Origin: Planctomycetaceae bacterium
GTDB taxonomy: Bacteria > Planctomycetota > Phycisphaerae > Phycisphaerales > SM1A02
Reading direction: 5' to 3'
Length of the DNA stretch: 6,120 nucleotides
Assembly: GCA_027488415.1 (NCBI GenBank)
Contig: JAIYBS010000277.1
Coordinates: 1-6,120, forward strand
This document shows positions 1-6,120 of this stretch, one piece after another (within the stretch, counting starts at the first letter, position 1; each line of letters starts with the position of its first letter). The position numbers and the translations under genes were made by a program. The notes under the pieces were generated by a model that searched no databases, was not told where the DNA came from, and was given only the letters and a program-made list of their open reading frames with translations.

Positions 1-981
<981 letters not shown>

Positions 982-985
<4 letters not shown>

Positions 986-3900
986 GCTGCACCGCCGTTC
1001 TTCGCCGGGGCCGGGGCCGCGGCATGGTCGTGCCCGGCGTGGTCGTGGCCGTGGTCATGGCCGTGATCGTGCGCGCCGTGGTCGATCGCGGGGTTGTCCA
1101 CGCGGGCGAGGTACTTGAGGCGGGGCTTCGTGTTGAGCTCCTCGAGGAGGTCGTAGCTGCGCTTCGTGCGCTGCAGCTGCAGCACGTCGCTGCCCTCCAC
1201 GTTCAGGTCGCCGAACGCGATCGCGCCCGTCGGGCACGCCTGCTGGCACGCGGTCTGCACGACGCCGTCGGCGATCGAGCTGGTCGCGGTGCCGGAGGCC
1301 GTGCCGCCGGCGCGGACCCACTTGTTCTTCGAGGTGATCTTCGCCGCCTGGATGCGCTGCGTGCAGAAGGAGCACTTCTCCATCACGCCGCGCATGCGCA
1401 CGGTGACCTCGGGGTTGAACTGCATCTTGCCCCAGTCGTTCGGGCCGTCCTTGACGTAGTACTCGGGCTTCGTCATCAGGAACTCGCCCTCGCGGACGGG
1501 GTCGCGGCGCTGGTAGTCGAAGAAGTTGAAGCGCCGCACCTTGTACGGGCAGTTGTTGCTGCAGTAGCGGGTGCCGATGCAGCGGTTGTAGACCATGTTG
1601 TTCAGGCCGTCCTTGTCGTGCACGGTGGCGGCCACCGGGCAGACCTGCTCGCAGGGCGCGTTCTCGCACTGCACGCACGTGACGGGCTGGACGCGGTACG
1701 CGTCGGGCTTCGCGGCGTCGCCGCCCTTGAAGTAGCGGTCGATGCGGATCCAGTGCATCTCGCGGCCGCGGGCCACCTGGTCCTTGCCGACGATCGGGAT
1801 GTTGTTCTCCGCCTGGCAGGCCACGACGCACGCGCTGCAGCCGGTGCAGGCCGCGAGGTCGATGGTCATCGCCCAGCGGTACTTCGCGCCATCGAGGTTC
1901 GTCTCCTCCCACATCGAGAGGCGGTGCGCGACGTGGGTCGCGTGCTTCGCGAAGTCGGGGTGCTCCTTGTAGTGCGCGAGCGAGGCCTCGCGGATCAGGG
2001 TCGGCAGGCGCTCCTGGATGCTGTCGGCCGGGATCGACGGCACGACCGCGTCGGCGGTGCCGTGGTCCTGCGTGTGCGCGAAGTCGTAGGTGCCCTGCCC
2101 CTTCGCGGCCTTCACGCCCGTGGCGAGCGTGAACGCGGCCGACGTGCGCAGCGGCGACGCGGCGAAGCCGGCGCCCGCGGCGATCGTGCCCGCGGCGGCT
2201 CCGCGGCCGTAGCCGACGGCGAGGCCGAGGACGTCGTCGGCCATGCCCGGCACGACCCACGCGGCGGCGGATCCGGAGGCCGAGCCGACGGTGAGCGAGA
2301 CCATGTCGCCCGACTTCACGCCGAGCTTCGCAGCGGTGCCGGCGGACAGGAGCAGCGCGTTGTCCCACGTGATCTTGGTGACGACGTCGGGCAGCTCCTG
2401 GAGCCAGCCGACGTTGCCGAGGCGGCCGTCGAAGACCTTGCCGTCGGAGAAGAAGGCGAGCTCGAGGCCCTCCGACTCTGTCCGGCTCGCGGTCCACGCG
2501 GCCATCGCCTTCGCGGCGAGGTTCGGCTCGGGCGTGCCCTCGCGCTGGCGCGCGGTGCCCTCGCAGACGCCGCGGTCGAGCTCGGTGCGGAACGCGCGCT
2601 CGAAGTCGGCGCCGGACTTGCCGGTGCGCGCCATGTGCGTGCGCTTCACGAGCTCCATGCCGGAGCGGACCTCGTCGCCGGCGAGCGCGGCGCAGAGCTC
2701 GAGCGCGCTGCGCCCGCCCTCCGCCGGGTCGAGGTTCGGCGCCATCATCGGCTGCGTCAGCGCGACGGTGCCGTCGGCGGCGCGCGTGTCGCCCCAGCTC
2801 TCGAGGAAGTGCGTCATCGGCACGTGCCAGGTGCAGCCCTGGGCGCGCGCGGTCTCGTCGGCGCGGTAGCCGAGGTGGACGACGTGCTTCGCCTTCGCCA
2901 TCGCCGCGGCGAAGCCGAGGTCGGCGGGAGCGTCGAAGACGGGGTTCGTGCCCATCATCACCAGCGTGTCGACCGTGCCCGCGTTGAGCGCGGCGACGAC
3001 CTTCGCGAGGCCCGCGGCGCACGTCTCGCCCGGGACGGCGACGGTGTCGACCGTGCTGCCGTAGGCGCCGAGCTTCGCGTTGATCGCGGCGGCGACGGCG
3101 TGCGTGATCGCGGGCTGGCGCGGACCGGCGACGACCAGCGCCTTGCGGCCGGCCTTCTTGAGGTCCTCGACGAGCGCGTCGACGATCTCCTGCTCGTGCG
3201 CGCCGAGCTTCGGCGCGAACGCGGCCATCTGGCGCGCGCCGTCGACGCCGAGGCGGTCGGCGATCGCGGCCGCGAACGGCGCGACCTGCGACGGCTTCAT
3301 CGCCAGGCGCTGGTCGGCGTTCATGCCGGTGAGCGTCAGCAGGCCCTCGACCTGGTAGACGCGGCTCATCGTGGCGGCGCCGGCGTCCTTGGCGACGAGC
3401 TTGCCGCCCTCGCGCTTCACGAGCGTGCGGCCCGCGGCCCACGCGCGGGCGTTCGCGACCGAGGAGCCGCACTCGTGCAGGAAGTCGGAGTCGAGGCTGA
3501 GGATCACCTCGGCCTGGTCGAACTTCGGCTGCGCGCGGCGCGGCGAGCCCCACGCGGCGGTCGCGCCGTCGAGCGCGCTGTCGTCGTTGACCGAGCACCA
3601 CGAGGCCCAGGTGGCCTTCGGGAACGCCTTCATCAGGCGCTCGCGCTCGGCGAGCATGGTCGGCGAGCCGGTCGGCTCCGCGAGCACCACGAGGCCGGCG
3701 CCGCCGTCCTTCTTCCACTCCGTGCGGCGCGCGTCGAGGAACGCGTCGAATGCCGCGGCGTTCGACTCCTTGCCGGCGTTCAGCGCGATGCGGCTGCGCT
3801 CGGGGTCGTAGAGCTCGAGGACGCGCGACTGCAGCATCGCGTTCGAGGGGCCGACCTGTGCGGCGCCGCGCTTGGCGAGCTCCGCGGGATCGATCGCCGC

Positions 3901-4353
3901 AGCGCCGCCCGCGAGCGGGGCAGACGGGTGCGCCGGGTTGCCGTCGAGCTTGATCGGCCGGCCGTCGAACGTGGTGGCGAGCACGCCGTAGCCCATGCCG
4001 CCGAGCTCGAAGCTCGTGGAGTAGGCGACGGGGATGCCTGGCGAGCGGTTGGCGGGGCGCGACGCGTACTCCGCGAACTTCGCCTCGGGGAAGCGGCGGC
4101 AGCCCGCGGCGGCGAGGCCGGCGAGCGCGAAGGACGCGCCCATCACCTTGACGAACGAGCGGCGGTCGTCGTCGGTGACCTCGCTCGCGCCGGGCTGGAA
4201 CTCGCGGTGCATGTACGCCTGGAACTCCGGCGTCTGGCTGAGCTGCTCGACCGAGCGCCAGTAGGCGGAGCGGCGCGCGGGGCCGTTGCCCTGATCGGCG
4301 GCGGGGGCGACGCTGGCGTTCTCGGTGGAACCGTGGTTGCAACCGTCGTGCAT
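982..4353 (-). CDS. actB: ActB, molybdopterin-oxidoreductase-like / four-cluster ferredoxin fusion subunit of Alternative Complex III
   Basis: The 1123-residue electron-transfer subunit of ACIII, carrying electrons from quinol oxidised at ActC towards the c-type hemes. It begins with the extended Tat-type N-terminus of this family: YWRSVEQL at 31-38, then RRSFVK at 64-69, a hydrophobic stretch and Cys85. Residues ~100-760 resemble molybdopterin oxidoreductases but lack the N-terminal cysteine cluster; ACIII ActB is known not to bind molybdenum cofactor. Residues ~825-1085 form the ferredoxin-like domain: C836/C839/C842/C846, C893/C896/C901/C905, C925/C931/C935 and C994/C997/C1036/C1040. The third group has only three cysteines (RCIGTRYCSNNC), as expected for one [3Fe-4S] beside three [4Fe-4S] clusters. 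The C-terminus ends in an unusual His/Asp-rich tail (1092-1110). Met1 is chosen because the next Met (48) falls inside the conserved Tat extension. The gene starts 57 bases after actA with only a weak purine-rich ribosome binding site. Confidence 0.97.
1024..1080 (-). repeat. Histidine-rich degenerate tandem repeat at the 3' end of actB
   Basis: This stretch encodes ActB residues 1092-1110, where ten of nineteen residues are His, mostly in HDHG-type units. At DNA level it is a degenerate run of about 6-12 bp units rich in GGTCGTGGC-like words on the plus strand. It lies after the last iron-sulfur ligand (Cys1040) and a conserved-looking stretch ending near NPAI (1087-1090), and is followed by an Ala/Pro linker-like end. 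It therefore looks like an appended flexible tail, not part of the fold. Such tails often bind Ni, Zn, Cu or Co in other proteins; that role here is inference. Confidence 0.8.
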
Positions 4354-4410
4354 GTCTGTTCGTTCCGTTTCCGTTGCGTGTTCGTGCGTGTCTGCGTCCG
4401 GCGCGTCCGC

Positions 4411-5064
4411 TCAGCGGTGGCAGGTCGAGCAGTACTCGTTCGGGTGGATGTCGTACTTCTTGATCAGCTCGAGGCGCTCGTCCTTCGACCAGGTCTCGGT
4501 CGTCGGCTTCCAGATCGCGAAGACCTCTTCCGGCGGCCGCACGCGGTCGACCGGGTTGCGGTGGCAGTCGAGGCACCAGCCCATCGAGAGCGGCTGCGCG
4601 CGGTGCACGATCTCCATCTGGTCGACGCGGCCGTGGCACTCCACGCAGCTGACGCCGCGCGTGACGTGCGCCGCGTGGTTGAAGTACGCGTAGTCGCCGA
4701 GCTTGTGGACCTTGATCCACTCGATGGGCATGCCGGTCTCGTAGCTCTCGCGGACCTTCGCGAGGTTCGGGCTCTCGCGGTGGATCTGCGTGTGGCAGTT
4801 CATGCAGGTCTGCGTCGGCGGCACGGCGGCGTGCGCGGCGTTCTCGACCGTGTTGTGGCAGTAGCGGCAGTCGAGGCCGAGCTTGCCGGCGTGCAGCGCG
4901 TGGCTGAACGGGACCGGCTGCACGGGCTGATACTGGCCCTCGAGCGTCTTGGGGCTGAAGCCGTAGGCGACGAGCAGCGTCACGTACAGCGGCGCGATCG
5001 CGCCAACCACCAGCACGAAGGGCAGGAGGGCGTTCGACCAACGGGGAAACAGGAATCGGCTCAT
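4411..5064 (-). CDS. actA: ActA, membrane-anchored pentaheme cytochrome c subunit of Alternative Complex III
   Basis: Pentaheme c-type cytochrome that takes electrons from the ActB clusters on the outer face of the cytoplasmic membrane. From the ATG at 5064 it has 217 residues, normal for ActA. One membrane segment at about 13-34 acts as an uncleaved signal anchor, followed by five CxxCH heme motifs: CRYCH (66-70), CMNCH (87-91), CVECH (140-144), CLDCH (164-168) and CSTCH (212-216). Additional histidines (H55, H58, H130, H133 and others) could serve as distal ligands. The last heme motif is one residue from the C-terminus. An in-frame GTG at 5145 would add 27 residues, but that stretch is rich in A/T-ending codons (AAA, TTT, ACA, TCT, ATT) unlike the rest of the gene, contains the operator-like palindrome, and would precede the predicted transcript start, so the ATG is preferred. 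No strong Shine-Dalgarno sequence is seen. It is the first gene of the operon, with actB following. Confidence 0.95.
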   Translation of the reverse strand: MSRFLFPRWSNALLPFVLVVGAIAPLYVTLLVAYGFSPKTLEGQYQPVQPVPFSHALHAGKLGLDCRYCHNTVENAAHAAVPPTQTCMNCHTQIHRESPNLAKVRESYETGMPIEWIKVHKLGDYAYFNHAAHVTRGVSCVECHGRVDQMEIVHRAQPLSMGWCLDCHRNPVDRVRPPEEVFAIWKPTTETWSKDERLELIKKYDIHPNEYCSTCHR

Positions 5065-5108
5065 CTTTGGGAAGTCCGTGTCGGGAATCCGGATCGGCGC
5101 TTTGGGAA
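5065..5108 (-). repeat. 9-bp direct repeat in the actA leader
   Basis: The word TTCCCAAAG (minus strand) occurs at 5108-5100 and again at 5073-5065, the second copy ending directly at the actA ATG. The copies are 35 bp apart, which is not a multiple of three, so they are not a coding repeat. The first copy is exactly the loop of the leader hairpin. A chance 9-mer match within 150 bases is uncommon but not impossible. Confidence 0.5.
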
Positions 5109-5115
5109 CGCCGAT
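5093..5115 (-). promoter_or_regulatory. Short hairpin in the actA 5' leader
   Basis: On the minus strand ATCGGCG (5115-5109) and CGCCGAT (5099-5093) form a perfect 7-bp, mostly G-C stem closing a 9-nt loop (TTCCCAAAG). It lies 28 bases before the actA ATG and downstream of the predicted start of transcription, so it would be in the mRNA leader. There is no U-run after it, so it does not look like an intrinsic terminator. It could affect mRNA stability or bind a protein; function unknown. Confidence 0.35.
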
Positions 5116-5117
5116 AG

Positions 5118-5141
5118 ACTTTGTGCTTTTTTTCACAAAGT
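5118..5141. promoter_or_regulatory. Operator-like palindrome, candidate Rex (or CRP/FNR-family) site
   Basis: Perfect inverted repeat with 8-bp arms, ACTTTGTG and CACAAAGT, separated by 8 bases (an A-tract read on the minus strand). The central 18 bp on that strand is TTGTGAAAAAAAGCACAA, close to the Rex consensus TTGTGAA-N4-TTCACAA. Rex senses the NADH/NAD+ ratio and commonly controls respiratory genes. CRP-family sites (TGTGA-N6-TCACA) share the same half-site spacing and match nine of ten bases, so the family of the bound regulator is not settled. The site begins about 3 bases after the predicted actA transcription start, a position suited to repression. It is also upstream of the divergent EIIA gene. 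Confidence 0.55.
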
Positions 5142-5150
5142 CCACCGTGA

Positions 5151-5179
5151 ATGGTAGGGCAGCCCTCGCGGTTCTTCAA
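5151..5179 (-). promoter_or_regulatory. Candidate sigma70-type promoter for the act operon
   Basis: On the minus strand TTGAAG (5179-5174) and TACCAT (5156-5151) are separated by 17 bases, each matching four of six consensus positions. Transcription would start near 5144, immediately before the operator-like palindrome and about 80 bases before the actA ATG. Optimal spacing and the adjoining operator support it; the hexamers themselves are only moderate matches. Confidence 0.35.
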
Positions 5180-5202
5180 CAACGGTGCCGACCCACCGGG
5201 GC

Positions 5203-5208
5203 TACGCT
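5203..5208 (+). promoter_or_regulatory. Possible -10 element for a leaderless EIIA/TatD transcript
   Basis: TACGCT fits the TANNNT pattern and lies 6 bases before the ATG at 5215, the spacing found for leaderless mRNAs. No Shine-Dalgarno sequence is present at the usual distance from this ATG, which agrees with leaderless initiation. No convincing -35 is seen, so this is weak. Confidence 0.2.
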
Positions 5209-5214
5209 GCCCAC

Positions 5215-5673
5215 ATGGAGCTCGCCCAAGCGCTGGAACGCGGAGTTTCCGTCCATGACCCGGGGCTGACGGACCCGGACATGGCCCTGGCCGCCATGGC
5301 CAGGGCGGCGAGCCCCGAGCTCGGGATCGATGTTCCGACGCTCCACGAGGCGCTGCGCCGCCGGGAACGGATCCTGCCGACGGCCCTGCCCGAGGGAATC
5401 GCCTTCCCCCACGTGATCCTGCCGGGCATCCGACGGACCTTGGTCGTCCCCATGAGCACGCCGGCCGGCGTTCCGATTGCCGCAAATGAGCCACCTAGCA
5501 CGCTTATTATTGGACTCTTTGCCGGCCCAGGTCACCCGATCCAGCACCTGAGGCTCCTGAGCCGCCTCGCCCGGATTGCCAACGCTCCGGAGTCGCTCCG
5601 CCTGCTGCGGGCCGCCCCGAACGCCGATGAACTCGTTCACGCGATGTTGGAGCTTGACGCCCAGCACGCCTGA
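5215..5673 (+). CDS. PTS EIIA-type (fructose/nitrogen family) phosphoacceptor protein
   Basis: A 152-residue single-domain protein of the PTS EIIA fructose/mannitol/Ntr family (ptsN-like). These domains accept a phosphoryl group from HPr or NPr on a histidine and either pass it to a sugar permease or act as a regulator. The active-site region is LPEGIAFPHVILPG (58-71), with His66 as the predicted phosphorylated residue; a second typical feature is HPIQHLRLLSRLARIA (107-122). The length is right for a stand-alone EIIA. The usual glycine-rich motif before the active site (like TGIGNGIAIPH) is altered to TALPEGIAFPH, so it is a divergent member. The ATG at 5215 is preferred to an in-frame GTG at 5185, since the extra ten residues lie outside the domain. 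The stop abuts the TatD-family start, so the two are probably co-transcribed. No EIIB or EIIC is nearby, favouring a regulatory role, but the target is unknown. Confidence 0.85.
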   Translation: MELAQALERGVSVHDPGLTDPDMALAAMARAASPELGIDVPTLHEALRRRERILPTALPEGIAFPHVILPGIRRTLVVPMSTPAGVPIAANEPPSTLIIGLFAGPGHPIQHLRLLSRLARIANAPESLRLLRAAPNADELVHAMLELDAQHA

Positions 5674-6120
5674 ATGAGCGCCACGGTGATCGACACCCAC
5701 TGCCATCTCCTGTACGACGGGCTGCACGAGCGCCTCGATCAGGTGCTCCGCGACGCGCGCGCGGTCGGCGTCGGGGGGTTCGTCACGATCTCGACGACCT
5801 GCGAGGACGCGGTGCGCGGGCTCGCGGTCGCCGAGGCGCATCCGGACGTCTGGTGCACCTCCGGCATCCACCCGCTGCATTCGGCCGATCCGATCGACTG
5901 GGACTCCCTGCTTCGCGCGGCGCGGCACCCGAAGTGCGTCGCGTGGGGAGAGCTCGGTCTCGACCGGCACTACCCGGATCCGCCGCAGGACCTGCAGCTG
6001 CGCGTCCTCGAGGAGCAGCTCGCGCACATCGAGCGCTGGACCGCGGAGGGACTCGCGAAGCCGGTGGTCATCCACTGCCGCCGTGCGGTGGCGGAGCTGC
6101 TGCCGGTCCTGCGCGCGAGC
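5674..6120 (+). CDS. TatD-family metal-dependent hydrolase (3' end outside window)
   Basis: N-terminal 149 residues of a TatD/YcfH/YjjV-type hydrolase, a TIM-barrel of the amidohydrolase superfamily; members act as metal-dependent DNases or related hydrolases in the cytoplasm. Visible family motifs in order are DTHCH (7-11, metal ligands His9 and His11), SGIHP (63-67), GELGLDRHY (92-100, metal ligand Glu93) and PVVIHCRRA (130-138, metal ligand His134). The remaining His and Asp ligands should be in the roughly 110 residues beyond the window edge, as the family averages about 260. The ATG directly follows the EIIA stop (TGAATG), so translation is likely coupled. Which TatD paralogue it is cannot be told from half the protein. 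Confidence 0.93.
   Translation, partial: MSATVIDTHCHLLYDGLHERLDQVLRDARAVGVGGFVTISTTCEDAVRGLAVAEAHPDVWCTSGIHPLHSADPIDWDSLLRAARHPKCVAWGELGLDRHYPDPPQDLQLRVLEEQLAHIERWTAEGLAKPVVIHCRRAVAELLPVLRAS

Noticed and set aside
1543..1581. Loss of one cysteine in the third iron-sulfur motif of ActB (RCIGTRYCSNNC) as a possible mutation.
   Set aside because: The three-cysteine form is the normal state in ActB, where this site holds a [3Fe-4S] cluster.
4354..4410. The 57-base gap between actA and actB as a possible regulatory site or terminator.
   Set aside because: I see no inverted repeat, T-run or promoter-like hexamers in it; it appears to be simple spacer with a weak purine-rich ribosome binding region.
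1024..5157. A plus-strand open frame of over 1300 codons running opposite actB and actA.
   Set aside because: It is antisense to two genes with clear family motifs, its translation is dominated by Arg, Ala, Val and Gly with no domain pattern, and long spurious open frames are expected opposite GC-rich genes.
1055..5494. A minus-strand open frame of over 1400 codons in another frame of the act genes.
   Set aside because: Its translation is an Arg/Pro/Gly/Ala-rich shadow of actA and actB in the wrong frame; it crosses the divergent promoter region and runs antisense into the EIIA gene.
5505..5510. TATTAT, a good -10 match inside an AT-richer patch of the EIIA gene, as a possible internal promoter for the TatD gene.
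   Set aside because: No -35 element at suitable spacing, and the local sequence encodes the conserved IIGLFAG strand of the EIIA fold, which explains the patch well enough.
5176..6075. A 299-codon minus-strand open frame opposite the EIIA and TatD genes.
   Set aside because: The plus-strand reading shows conserved active-site motifs of both families, whereas this translation has none.

Overview
The window is GC-rich DNA of about 70% GC by eye, and the genes strongly prefer G or C in third codon positions. It carries part of a respiratory operon for Alternative Complex III (ACIII), the quinol:electron-acceptor oxidoreductase that replaces the bc1 complex in many Gram-negative bacteria. ACIII together with this base composition fits an aerobically respiring member of Planctomycetota, Myxococcota, Acidobacteriota, Gemmatimonadota or a similar lineage. 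The sequence alone does not let me choose between them.

Layout. The minus strand, reading from about 5150 down to 1, holds actA (membrane-anchored pentaheme cytochrome c), actB (fusion of a molybdopterin-oxidoreductase-like domain and a four-cluster ferredoxin domain) and actC (NrfD-like quinol-binding membrane subunit). actC runs off the left edge. The order actA-actB-actC is the conserved ACIII order, so actD, actE, actF and perhaps a terminal oxidase are expected beyond position 1. actB and actC overlap by 4 bases; actA and actB are 57 bases apart. On the plus strand, diverging from actA, are a small PTS EIIA-type protein with its phosphorylatable histidine and, directly abutting it (TGAATG), the first 149 codons of a TatD-family metal-dependent hydrolase.

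How the parts work together. Quinol is expected to be oxidised at ActC, electrons to pass through the iron-sulfur clusters of ActB and then to the hemes of ActA and (off-window) ActE, and on to a cytochrome c or directly to an oxidase. The intergenic region between actA and the EIIA gene (5065-5214) is the only substantial non-coding stretch and the most informative part beyond the known genes. It holds a perfect 8-bp inverted repeat whose core closely resembles a Rex (NADH/NAD+ sensor) operator and is also compatible with a CRP/FNR-family site. It sits just downstream of a plausible sigma70-type promoter reading into actA. The actA leader also contains a 7-bp hairpin whose 9-nt loop is repeated exactly just before the actA start codon.

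I see no RNA genes, mobile elements or CRISPR arrays. Nothing looks like a wholly unknown multi-gene system. The points most worth a second look are the regulatory region, the histidine-rich repeat tail of ActB, and the divergent EIIA-TatD pair.
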